DNA from: Rubrivivax sp.
GTDB taxonomy: Bacteria > Pseudomonadota > Gammaproteobacteria > Burkholderiales > Burkholderiaceae_C
Assembly (NCBI GenBank): GCA_030693565.1
Contig: JAUYAJ010000261.1
Coordinates: 1-6,730 of the forward strand
Direction of reading: 5' to 3'
DNA: 6,730 bases
The notes under the pieces are model-generated. The model was given only the letters and a program-made list of their open reading frames with translations, searched no databases and had not been told where the DNA came from. Numbering within the stretch: the first letter of the stretch is position 1; every line of letters begins with the position of its first letter. Shown piece by piece: positions 1 to 5,704 of this stretch. The position numbers and the translations under genes were made by a program.

Positions 1-1385
1 CCTTCACCATCGTGATCGGCTTCGCGCTGGTCCTGGCCCTGGGCAAAGGCTGGATGGAGGCACTTTATGTTGCGGTGGCCCTGACGTTTTCCAGCACCAT
101 CATCATCGTCAAGCTGCTGTCCGACAAGCGCGAGCTCGACAGTCTGCACGGCCGCATCGCGGTGGGTTTCCTGATCGTGCAGGACCTGGCGGTGGTGATC
201 GCCATGATGGCCATGAGTGCGCTGCGCGGCAGCGGCGAGGCCGGTGGCGATGCCGGCCTGGGGGCGGTACTGCTGTCCTTGTCCTGGCGTCTGGCCGCCG
301 CAGCCGTGGCCCTGTTCGTGCTGATGCGCTGGGTGCTGCCGGCCCTGGTGGCCGCGATGGCGCGCTCGCAGGAACTGCTGCTCGTGTTCGCCATCGCCTG
401 GGGCGTGGCGCTGGCCGCCTTGGGCGAGTGGGCGGGTTTCAGCAAGGAAGCGGGCGCCTTCCTGGCCGGCTTCTCGCTCGCCTCCACGCCCTACCGCGAG
501 GCGATGAACGCGCGGCTGACCGGCATCCGCGATTTCCTGCTGCTCTTCTTCTTCATCGACCTCGGTGCCAAGCTCGACTTCTCGACGCTCGGTGCCGAGG
601 TGGTGCCGGCGATCGTGCTGTCGCTGTTCGTGCTGATCGGCAACCCGCTGATCGTGATGGCCATCATGGGCTTCATGGGTTACCGGCGACGCACCGGCTT
701 CATGGCCGGGCTGACCGTGGCGCAGATCAGCGAATTCTCGATCGTGTTCGTGGCCATGGGCATCACGCTCGGTCATGTGGGCGTACAGGCCCTGAGCCTG
801 ACCACGCTGGTGGGCCTGGTGACGATCACGGCGTCCACCTACATGATCCTGTACGCCCAGCCGCTGTACGAGCGGCTCGCGCCGTGGTTGCGGATCTTCG
901 AGCGCGACCACCCGTTCCGCGAAGTGGCGGCCGAATCGCAGGGCGCAGGCATGCGATCGGCGCAGGTCATCGTGTTCGGCCTCGGCCGCTACGGCAGCCG
1001 CCTGTTCGAGCAACTGCGTGCCGACGGCGTCGAGGCCGTCGGCGTCGACTTCGACCCTGAGGCGGTGCGTGAACTGCAGCGCCGGGGCCTGCCCGTCCTG
1101 TTTGGCGACGGCGAGGACCCGGACTTTCTCGAGTCGCTGCCGCTGCGACAGGTGGGCTGGGTGGTCACGACCTTTCCACAGTGGGAGTCCAACCGCGCGT
1201 TGCTGCATGCGCTGGAGGCGGCGCACTATCGTGGCCGGGTGGTCGGCGCGGTGCGTGATGCCGCCCACGGACGTGCGCTGGCCGAGGCAGGTGTCGACCA
1301 GATTTTCAATCCCTTCGACGATGCGGCCGACCACGCGGCGGCGCGGCTGGCGCAAGACATCCGTGAACTGGAGACCCGACCATGA
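1..1385 (+). CDS. CPA2 cation:proton antiporter with C-terminal TrkA-N domain (5' partial)
   Basis: Inner-membrane monovalent cation (K+ or Na+)/H+ antiporter of the CPA2/KefB-like family. The reading frame is open to the left edge, so the true start lies outside; the GTG at 12 is an internal valine. Counting from that GTG, residues 1-295 are strongly hydrophobic with many membrane segments. They include SSTIIIVKLL (27-36), the family-typical VQDLAVV stretch (Q57, D58) and a GAFLAGFSLA helix. After a short linker, a Rossmann RCK/TrkA-N domain starts near residue 316 with the dinucleotide motif GLGRYG (323-328) and an acidic VDFD at the end of the second strand, so NAD(H) gating is likely. The protein stops after TrkA-N, with no TrkA-C domain. 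The stop overlaps the Usp start by 4 bp (ATGA), implying translational coupling. The transported ion cannot be decided from sequence. Confidence 0.93.
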   Translation, partial: FTIVIGFALVLALGKGWMEALYVAVALTFSSTIIIVKLLSDKRELDSLHGRIAVGFLIVQDLAVVIAMMAMSALRGSGEAGGDAGLGAVLLSLSWRLAAAAVALFVLMRWVLPALVAAMARSQELLLVFAIAWGVALAALGEWAGFSKEAGAFLAGFSLASTPYREAMNARLTGIRDFLLLFFFIDLGAKLDFSTLGAEVVPAIVLSLFVLIGNPLIVMAIMGFMGYRRRTGFMAGLTVAQISEFSIVFVAMGITLGHVGVQALSLTTLVGLVTITASTYMILYAQPLYERLAPWLRIFERDHPFREVAAESQGAGMRSAQVIVFGLGRYGSRLFEQLRADGVEAVGVDFDPEAVRELQRRGLPVLFGDGEDPDFLESLPLRQVGWVVTTFPQWESNRALLHALEAAHYRGRVVGAVRDAAHGRALAEAGVDQIFNPFDDAADHAAARLAQDIRELETRP

Positions 1386-2284
1386 CGCCGACGACCCCAG
1401 CGGGCCCGATCCTCGCCGCCACCGACTTCTCGGCGCCCGCCCGCCATGCCGCCGATCGTGCTGCACGCCTGGCGCGCGAGACCGGCGCCGCGCTCAGCTT
1501 GCTGCACGTTCTGCCGGGTGGCGCGCTACAGGAGTTGCGCCAATGGCTGGGCACCGGCCACGCGTTGGAGCAGCATCTTCAGGACGATGCGCGCCGGCAA
1601 CTCGAACAACTGGCTGCCGAGCTCCAGGCGAGCCGGCATGTCACCGTCCGCCCGGTGCATGCCAGTGGCGCCGCTCTCGACGAGATCGACCGCGAAGCGC
1701 AGGCGCTGGACGCCGCTCTGGTGGTCCTGGGCGCGCGCGGCGCCGGCTTCATGCGCCGCCTGGTTCTGGGCAGCACGTCCGAGAGGCTGCTGCGTCGCAC
1801 GACGCGGCCCGTGCTGGTGGTGCGGCAGACGCCGCACGGGCCCTACCGTCGAGCCCTGGTGGCCCTGGACTTCTCGGCCTGGTCGGCACGGGCCGTCACT
1901 ACAGCACGGCGTGTGGCCCCGCACGCGCGGCTGTTGCTGTTCAATGCCTACCAGGTACCTTTCGAGGAGAAGCTTAACTTCGCGGGCGTGGACGCCGCGA
2001 CCATTGAGCTCTACCGGCAGCGCGCCCGTGTCGATGCCACTCAGCGCATGCATGCGCTGGCTGCTGCCAGCGGCCTGAAGCCGGGCGACTGGGAGCCGTG
2101 CATCGTCGAGGGCGATGCTTCGCAACGCATCATCGAACACGAGCAGGAGAAGGACTGCGATCTTGTCGTGCTCGGCAAGCATGGCCAGTCGGCCACTGAG
2201 GACCTGCTCCTGGGCAGCGTCAGCAAGCATGTACTCGCCGAAGGCGGCAGCGATGTACTTGTCTCCACGGCGCGCGAGGCATGA
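1382..2284 (+). CDS. Tandem-domain universal stress protein (UspA family)
   Basis: Cytoplasmic stress protein of 300 aa made of two Usp domains in tandem, about residues 8-148 and 155-297. Each ends in the ATP-binding pattern G-x2-G-x9-G-S: G117/G120/G130-S131 in the first and G265/G268/G278-S279 in the second. Each domain also begins with the usual hydrophobic strand followed by the nucleotide-contacting Asp (LAATDFS and LVALDFS). Both halves therefore look competent to bind ATP, whereas in many tandem Usps one half is degenerate. The ATG at 1382 overlaps the antiporter stop and has a GGAG at 1370-1373 with 8-nt spacing. Pairing of Usp proteins with cation transporters is common, and a role in sensing nucleotide state for the antiporter is a reasonable inference. 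No partner has been shown. Confidence 0.93.
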   Translation: MTPTTPAGPILAATDFSAPARHAADRAARLARETGAALSLLHVLPGGALQELRQWLGTGHALEQHLQDDARRQLEQLAAELQASRHVTVRPVHASGAALDEIDREAQALDAALVVLGARGAGFMRRLVLGSTSERLLRRTTRPVLVVRQTPHGPYRRALVALDFSAWSARAVTTARRVAPHARLLLFNAYQVPFEEKLNFAGVDAATIELYRQRARVDATQRMHALAAASGLKPGDWEPCIVEGDASQRIIEHEQEKDCDLVVLGKHGQSATEDLLLGSVSKHVLAEGGSDVLVSTAREA

Positions 2285-2482
2285 CCGGGCCGTCGGGTTC
2301 GCTGCCGCGCGCGCTCGGCTGACTGGTGCTGGCAGCGCTGGCGTACTGCAGCGCACCGCCGCCGGACACCCTGCGCACTGGGCCGGCGCACTTCGTGCTC
2401 ATCGGCGGGCTGCGGATGACGCAGGCCCTGCACCTGAGCGTCACCGCGCTGCTCGCGCCCTTGCTGGCCGTGTTCACTGGTC
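2281..2482 (+). pseudogene. Disrupted third gene of the antiporter-usp operon, membrane-protein fragment
   Basis: An ATG at 2281 overlaps the usp stop by 4 bp, the same coupling seen between the first two genes. It opens a frame that reads 13 codons to a TGA at 2320-2322. The same frame then continues as a hydrophobic stretch (LVLAALAYCSA near 2323-2355, then TALLAPLLAVF ending near 2476), suggesting two membrane segments. A change of TGA to TGG would restore a tryptophan and one continuous frame. Near 2480 the frame runs into sequence that reads as istB on the other strand, so the 3' part is missing. I do not recognise the family. It could also be non-coding spacer that is hydrophobic by chance, but the operon-style overlap argues against that. 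Confidence 0.45.
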
Positions 2483-2496
2483 GAAGATGGCGTCGA

Positions 2497-2709
2497 GCCG
2501 GATGCCAGCCGCATCTTCAGGCTGCGCTGGGCACGCTCGGTCTCCTCCCAGCCGAGCAACTCGCCCGTCCAGGCGATGCGTGCCGGGTCGCTCTGCACGG
2601 CGTCCCAGTGCGCCAGCAGGCCCATCAGGCGCAGCGCCAGGGCGCGGTCCTTGAACTGGGGCAGATCGGCAGGCGCAGATACGGTAGGCGTTCTTGCAAG
2701 AGCGGTCAT
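2497..2709 (-). pseudogene. istB: istB 5' fragment, IS21-family helper ATPase
   Basis: IstB is the AAA+ helper ATPase that works with the IstA transposase. This fragment keeps about the first 71 residues of a protein normally near 250 aa. The pattern LALRLMGLLAHWD (residues 24-36) and LLGWEETERAQRSLKMRL (51-68) is the typical N-terminal helical domain of IstB. The ATPase core with Walker A is absent. After about residue 71 the frame stays open but reads antisense through the gene downstream of usp, so the longer open frame (to 2041) is not a protein. The ATG at 2709 has a strong GAGGAAG ribosome site just upstream and overlaps the istA stop by 4 bp, as in intact IS21 elements. Family recognition is from memory of motifs. 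Confidence 0.7.
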
Positions 2710-2852
2710 GATTCTTCCTCGGAGTGGGTGGACGGTGTGGTGGGTTCGCCCGCCGGCTCGGCGCTCGGGCGCAGCGCGTCGTAGGCCGCCAGCCCGTGCG
2801 CTTGCACGGTCACATCCAGCGAGCGCGCCCGCTCCGACAGCGGGGTGTCCAC
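2706..2852 (-). pseudogene. istA: istA 3' fragment, IS21-family transposase
   Basis: The last 48 codons or so of an IstA-type transposase, ending in TGA at 2708-2706. The stretch LDVTVQAHGLAAYDALRP resembles the conserved extreme C-terminus of IstA, where a valine-rich strand is followed by an L-x-x-YDAL motif, and then an acidic tail (HSEEES). The DDE catalytic domain is absent. An in-frame stop lies at 2888-2886, so upstream coding is lost or frameshifted. The identification rests mainly on this C-terminal pattern and on its position directly before istB with a 4-bp overlap. Confidence 0.55.
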
Positions 2853-2888
2853 CCTCGACGGCCTTGGCTGCAGCACGGATGGCCTTTA

Positions 2889-3142
2889 GCCCGCGTCAAT
2901 CGGGTCTTCAGACGGCTCTCGTGCAAGGGTCCTGCTGCCGCCGATGACCACAACGCCGCGCAGGGCCTCGGTAAGCTCCGTCACGCGCTTGGCTTGCACC
3001 GCATTAGCCAAGCTGAGGCGCCCGGCATCGTTGCCGAGGGTCAGTGCCTCAGCCAAGCGCCAGCCGGGGTCGGCGACACGCGCTTCATCGTCAGCTCGCC
3101 TCTGAGCTGCGCGCCGCTGGGCCGGGACGATGACGCGGCTCA
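2889..3142 (-). other. Unassigned coding-like remnant between IS21 and IS3 debris
   Basis: On the - strand one frame is open across this stretch and ends in TAA at 2888-2886. It has strong G/C preference at third codon positions and reads as a plausible soluble, helical peptide (for example GWRLAEALTLGNDAG, then QAKRVTELTEALRGVVVIGG). No start codon with a ribosome site belongs to it. It joins directly to the broken orfA at about 3143. I cannot assign a family. It is probably an internal piece of a lost gene, and it might be cargo of one of the neighbouring elements. Confidence 0.35.
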
Positions 3143-3277
3143 TCAGCAGTTGAACAGCGTCTGCGCCACCACGCCCAGCGATCTGGCCGCCGCCGCAATG
3201 CTCTGCCAGCCGGTCACAAGCCGCACCGCTTCCTGCTTGAACTCCAGCGTGTAGCGCGCCCGCACTGTCTTCGTCAT
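3143..3277 (-). pseudogene. IS3-family orfA, truncated
   Basis: orfA encodes the helix-turn-helix DNA-binding part of the IS3 transposase. This copy starts at ATG 3277 with a strong AAGGAG at 3290-3285 (7-nt spacing). It reads 44 codons before a TGA at 3145-3143. ARYTLEFKQEAVRLV (residues 7-21) and SIAAAARSLGV (26-36) are the diagnostic start and helix-turn-helix of this group. It ends in LFNC where the family has LFNW followed by a leucine-zipper region, so the break falls inside the conserved LFNW motif. The rest of orfA, the frameshift site and orfB with its DDE core are missing. Intact orfA is usually about 90-100 aa. Confidence 0.82.
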
Positions 3278-3340
3278 GTCCGTACTCCTTGCTTGCATTG
3301 AAACACTCAGCAAGGGGTGCGTTTTCCGGGGGCAAGGTCA
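3147..3340 (-). mobile_element. IS3-family element, left-end fragment
   Basis: Sixty-three bases upstream of the orfA start the - strand reads TGACCTTGCCCCCGG from position 3340 downward. This fits the TG...CA ends of IS3-family elements, and the end-to-orfA spacing is usual for them. Only this end and 44 codons of orfA survive; the right end is not in the window. The exact end at 3340 is inferred from the TG rule and from where the flanking hypothetical frame stops making sense. Confidence 0.6.
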
Positions 3341-3736
3341 GTGTTGCTGCTGGGCCATCGAGAAGACGCAAGTCAATTGGTTCGCCGCCGACCGGGTATC
3401 GCTCCGGTATGCCGATCATGTTGATCTGAGCCCAACGGCGCACGTAGTCGAAGCGGACGATGGAGCGCCTCGGCTCTTCCGGGAAGCGGATCAGCGGATC
3501 GAGGAGCCCGTGGTTCAGCTCTGCTACAGCCAGCTCAAGGCGCCAGATGATGTAGTTGACCGACCGGGCCTTTTTTGAGGGTGAGCGAGTCCGCGTCCAC
3601 GGCGCACAACAACGCGATGGCCTGCCATAGCTCAGCAGTGCGCGCCCCGCTCCATCGTTGCCACACCTCGTCGTCCGCAGCCTTGCCCTTGTGGAAGTGC
3701 GGGGGGGAACAGGTGATTGAACTCAAGAGTAACCAT
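3341..3736 (-). pseudogene. Small hypothetical gene with two frameshifts, interrupted by the IS3 end
   Basis: Three consecutive - strand frames join into one plausible protein of about 130 aa. ATG at 3736 reads MVTLEFNHLFP to a run of seven C (3707-3701). The next frame reads KGKAADDEVWQRWSG and ELWQAIALLCAVDADSL to a run of six A (3576-3571). The third frame then reads RSVNYIIWRLELAVAELN and FDYVRRWAQINMIGIPERYP. Each junction needs removal of one base from the run. The ELW-AIAL-C-VD-DSL pattern followed by a late W-A segment resembles small uncharacterised proteins often found beside mobile elements, a resemblance I recall but cannot verify. Coding sense fades at about 3341, where the IS3 end begins. 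No ribosome site is visible before 3736, so the 5' end may also be lost. Confidence 0.5.
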
Positions 3737-3748
3737 GCGGCTTAGACC

Positions 3749-3800
3749 CTGAGACGGCCGGCGCGCCTGAGCCGGCTTGAGACTGAGACAGTCGGCGCGC
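3749..3800. repeat. Pair of 18-bp near-identical direct repeats, second with inverted flanks
   Basis: CTGAGAC-NNN-CGGCGCGC occurs at 3749-3766 and again at 3783-3800, differing only in the three central bases, with starts 34 bp apart. The second copy also lies inside an inverted pair, TGAGAC (3784-3789) with GTCTCA (3803-3808). The block sits between the last IS debris and the tRNA-Asp terminator, and it may mark an end of a former element. No gene is seen from 3737 to 3862. Confidence 0.5.
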
Positions 3801-3862
3801 TGGTCTCACCCGGGCTCATCCTGTCGCAACCCCGATGGATGGGCTTTTGGATGGGTGACCAA

Positions 3863-3891
3863 CAAATACGGGCCCAGAAGGCCCGTATTTG
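3863..3891 (-). terminator. Stem-loop downstream of tRNA-Asp
   Basis: A perfect 12-bp stem (arm CAAATACGGGCC, 3863-3874, pairing with 3880-3891) closes a 5-nt loop, 10 nt past the 3' end of tRNA-Asp. The U-run after the stem on the - strand is short (ATTTGTTGG includes stem bases), so it may terminate in both directions or also protect the 3' end. It is a strong candidate terminator for the tRNA transcript. Confidence 0.75.
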
Positions 3892-3900
3892 CTCAATCTA

Positions 3901-3977
3901 TGGCGGAGTGGACGGGACTCGAACCCGCGACCCCCGGCGTGACAGGCCGGTATTCTAACCAACTGAACTACCACTCC
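3901..3977 (-). tRNA. tRNA-Asp (anticodon GUC)
   Basis: A 77-nt tRNA with encoded CCA (complement of 3901-3903). The acceptor starts GGAGTGG and pairs with the matching 3' strand. The D-loop contains AGTTCAGTTGGTTAGA, the anticodon loop reads CTGTCAC with GTC at 3943-3941, and the T-arm holds GGTTCGAGTCCC. The sequence is close to E. coli tRNA-Asp as I recall it. It supplies aspartate for GAC and GAU codons. It stands alone here, with its own promoter and terminator. Confidence 0.97.
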
Positions 3978-3990
3978 AGTGCAGCCCAAA

Positions 3991-4019
3991 ATTCTAGCAC
4001 AGGCTTTTGGAGATTCCAG
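3991..4019 (-). promoter_or_regulatory. Promoter of tRNA-Asp
   Basis: An extended -10, TGC-TAGAAT, has its hexamer at 3996-3991. A weaker -35, CTGGAA, lies at 4019-4014 with 17-bp spacing. Transcription would start near 3984, a few bases before the mature 5' end at 3977. The -35 hexamer lies inside an imperfect palindrome spanning 4014-4033. Confidence 0.6.
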
Positions 4020-4042
4020 TGCATGCGCTGGAAATTTGGCCA

Positions 4043-4065
4043 CTGCGCGCCCCTGTCACGCGCAG
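4043..4065 (-). terminator. Weak hairpin after copZ
   Basis: CTGCGCG (4043-4049) pairs with CGCGCAG (4059-4065) around a 9-nt loop, about 25 nt beyond the copZ stop. There is no U-run after it (TGGCCAAATTT), so factor-independent termination would be inefficient. Confidence 0.3.
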
Positions 4066-4089
4066 AAGGCGGCGGCGGGCGGCGGCGCC

Positions 4090-4281
4090 TCAAGCTGCCG
4101 CGTAGCCCTCTTCGGCCAGCGCCGCTGTGAACGCGGCCGCGGGTTGCGTGGACTCGATGCGCACCTGCTGGCTGGGCAGGTCGATCTGCAAGGTCGCGCT
4201 CGCGTCGACGCGCTGCACGGCCGCGGTGACGGCGCGCACGCAGTGGCCACAAGTCATCGTGGGCAGCTTCAGTTCGATCAT
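4090..4281 (-). CDS. copZ: Heavy-metal-associated (HMA) copper chaperone, CopZ-like
   Basis: A 63-aa cytoplasmic metallochaperone, the usual size for CopZ/HMA proteins. The metal loop MTCGHC (residues 9-14) supplies C11 and C14, which bind Cu(I) in this family for delivery to a P-type ATPase such as CopA. The remainder fits the beta-alpha-beta-beta-alpha-beta fold, ending at EEGYAAA. The ATG at 4281 is preferred: a GGAG at 4291-4288 lies 6 nt upstream and a MerR-type promoter lies just beyond it. The same frame is open much further upstream, but that reads antisense-like through the neighbouring gene. No copA or cueR lies in the window, so its ATPase and regulator must be elsewhere. Copper rather than another soft metal is inferred from the operator type and the MTCxHC loop. 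Confidence 0.9.
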   Translation of the reverse strand: MIELKLPTMTCGHCVRAVTAAVQRVDASATLQIDLPSQQVRIESTQPAAAFTAALAEEGYAAA

Positions 4282-4310
4282 CGGTGGCTCCGGGTCATTG
4301 ACACAGTGCC

Positions 4311-4341
4311 AGTGTCGACCTTGCCATCGTGGCAAGGTCAA
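4311..4341 (-). promoter_or_regulatory. CueR/MerR-type copper-responsive promoter and operator of copZ
   Basis: A perfect inverted repeat, ACCTTGCCA and TGGCAAGGT with a 3-bp centre, covers 4318-4338. On the - strand it sits between a -35 TTGACC (4341-4336) and a -10-like GACACT (4316-4311) with a 19-bp spacer. This overlong spacer filled by a dyad is the hallmark of MerR-family activation, and the arm sequence matches the known CueR-type copper operators (ACCTTCC/ACCTTGCC class). The predicted start near 4304 leaves a leader of about 22 nt with a good ribosome site. Confidence 0.85.
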
Positions 4342-4357
4342 GCGCTGCCTGCCGGCG

Positions 4358-5653
4358 TCAATGCCGCACGCCGGGCACGAGGTCCGAGCCGGCCCACAGC
4401 TCGTCGGTCTGGGTGAAGCCCCACTGGCTCGCCGATTCGCGGCCGACGATGCGATCGCTGCAGCCAGGCCTGGACAGGTCGACACGCTGGGGCTGCACAT
4501 GCAACTGCCGGCTGATCGAGAAGAACACCTTGACCACCGGCGCCACCAGCGCCTGCGGGTTTTGCTCGACCACCACCGCCAGCTTGTCCGACGCCAGCCG
4601 CACCAGCGAGCCGATCGGGTAGATGCCCAGGCTTTGCACGAAGGCGGCGAACACCGGCTTGTCGAAATGTCCGGCCCAGCTCGCCATGCGGGCGATCGAC
4701 TCCGCCGGGTCCCAACCGGCCTTGTAGGGCCGGTTCGATGTGATGGCGTCGTAGACGTCGCAGACCGCGCCCATGCGGGCGACCAGCGAGATGTCGTCGC
4801 CGGCCAAGCGGTCCGGGTAGCCGGTGCCGTCCACGCGCTCATGGTGGTGCAGACAGACGTCGAGCAACTCGGGGCTCGAGCCCTTGGCCTCGGCCAGCAG
4901 TTCGTGGCCGCGCACGGGGTGGCTGCGCATGATGGCGAACTCTTGCTCGGTCAGCTTGCCAGGCTTGTTCAGGATCTCGACCGGCATCATCACCTTGCCC
5001 AGGTCGTGCATGAGCCCGGCCAGCCCGGCGGCGCGGCACTGGTCGGCGCCGTGCCCCAGTTGCCGTGCCAGCGCCACCATCAGGGCGCACACCGCCACCG
5101 AATGCATGTCGGTGTAGTCGTCCTGGGTCTTCAGCCGCGCCAGGCTGACCAAAGCGCCAGGGTTGCGCATCACCGACGCGGTGATGTCCTCGACCAGTGG
5201 CAGGCAGCTTTCGGTGTCGATCGCCCGCCCCATGCGCGCTTCGTTGAACATCGAGATCACCGCCTGGCGACCCTTGTTGCAGACCGCAGCAGCCTCCTTG
5301 AGCTCGCCAGCGAGGTCGCGGCTGACCGGCGCGGCTGGCCCGTGTGACGCGGGCGGCGCCGCTGCGGGCAGCGCTGGCGCGACAGGCGCCGCAGAAGCCA
5401 CGGACGCCGCAGAAGTCGCAGAAGTCGCACAAGCTGCGGCTGGCCGCACCGTGATGCCCGGCTCGGGCAGATCAAGCCCCAGCGACGTGTCGATCCAGCA
5501 TGTCCGGATGCCGCAGGCGCGCAGCTTGCTCAGGTCGGCCGGGTCCTGAATGACGAAACGCGACTTCCAGAACGGGTGGTCGACCCACAAGCCGTCCAGC
5601 GCATGAAGGTGCATTCCCATCCGCAGCTGGACCACGTCTATCTGTTTAAGCAT
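4358..5653 (-). CDS. DUF3391 + HD-GYP domain cyclic-di-GMP phosphodiesterase
   Basis: A 431-aa cytoplasmic enzyme that should hydrolyse cyclic-di-GMP, lowering the signal for sessile growth. Residues 1-65 form a DUF3391 domain (VQLRMGMHLHALDG, a HPF motif, then WIDTSLGLDL). Residues 70-110 are a low-complexity Ala/Thr/Ser/Pro linker. The HD-GYP domain spans about 165-390. The metal and catalytic signature is complete: H184, HDLGK (216-220), H245 and H250, HHHE (269-272), DGTGYP (275-280) and D299 in CDVYDA. An active enzyme is therefore expected. The last 40 residues are a variable tail. The ATG at 5653 begins the DUF3391 domain at its usual place, though the ribosome site before it is weak. 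The gene ends 17 bp before the copZ promoter. A FliA-like promoter lies upstream. Confidence 0.94.
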   Translation of the reverse strand: MLKQIDVVQLRMGMHLHALDGLWVDHPFWKSRFVIQDPADLSKLRACGIRTCWIDTSLGLDLPEPGITVRPAAACATSATSAASVASAAPVAPALPAAAPPASHGPAAPVSRDLAGELKEAAAVCNKGRQAVISMFNEARMGRAIDTESCLPLVEDITASVMRNPGALVSLARLKTQDDYTDMHSVAVCALMVALARQLGHGADQCRAAGLAGLMHDLGKVMMPVEILNKPGKLTEQEFAIMRSHPVRGHELLAEAKGSSPELLDVCLHHHERVDGTGYPDRLAGDDISLVARMGAVCDVYDAITSNRPYKAGWDPAESIARMASWAGHFDKPVFAAFVQSLGIYPIGSLVRLASDKLAVVVEQNPQALVAPVVKVFFSISRQLHVQPQRVDLSRPGCSDRIVGRESASQWGFTQTDELWAGSDLVPGVRH

Positions 5654-5704
5654 CGCGTCTGGACTCGTTGGCGGGACAAGGGCCGGATCGGGGGCGTCCC
5701 CGGC

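Larger units (their letters stand above)
2485..2855 (-). mobile_element. IS21-family remnant (istA 3' end plus istB 5' part)
   Basis: The two overlapping partial genes istA and istB in their normal order define a fragment of an IS21-family element. Most of istA and most of istB are missing, and I could not identify terminal repeats at either side. The remnant cannot move on its own. Its left edge abuts the disrupted gene downstream of usp. The boundaries are estimates from where protein similarity fades. Confidence 0.7.

Noticed and set aside
2320..2322. In-frame TGA as a selenocysteine codon in the third operon gene
   Set aside because: No downstream selenocysteine-type hairpin was evident, the gene is cut off by IS debris, and a single TGG to TGA change explains it.
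1526..2356. A 276-codon open frame on the - strand across usp
   Set aside because: It is antisense to a Usp with two intact motifs and has no recognisable domain.
3331..3340. ACCTTGCC half-site in the IS3 end, resembling half of the copper operator
   Set aside because: There is no matching second arm and no promoter spacing. It fits the terminal repeat of the element, so the match is by chance.
3750..3977. tRNA-Asp as an integration site with a duplicated tRNA 3' end
   Set aside because: I looked for a second copy of the tRNA 3' end in the scar region and found none, and no integrase remnant is recognisable.
4127..5347. A 406-codon open frame on the + strand across the HD-GYP gene
   Set aside because: It is antisense to a gene with a complete HD-GYP signature. 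The translation is rich in His, Arg and Gly without domain features, as expected for a GC-rich shadow frame.
5380..5445. Short repeats such as GCAGAAGTC as a functional repeat array
   Set aside because: They encode the Ala/Thr/Ser-rich linker of the HD-GYP protein and are explained by low-complexity coding.
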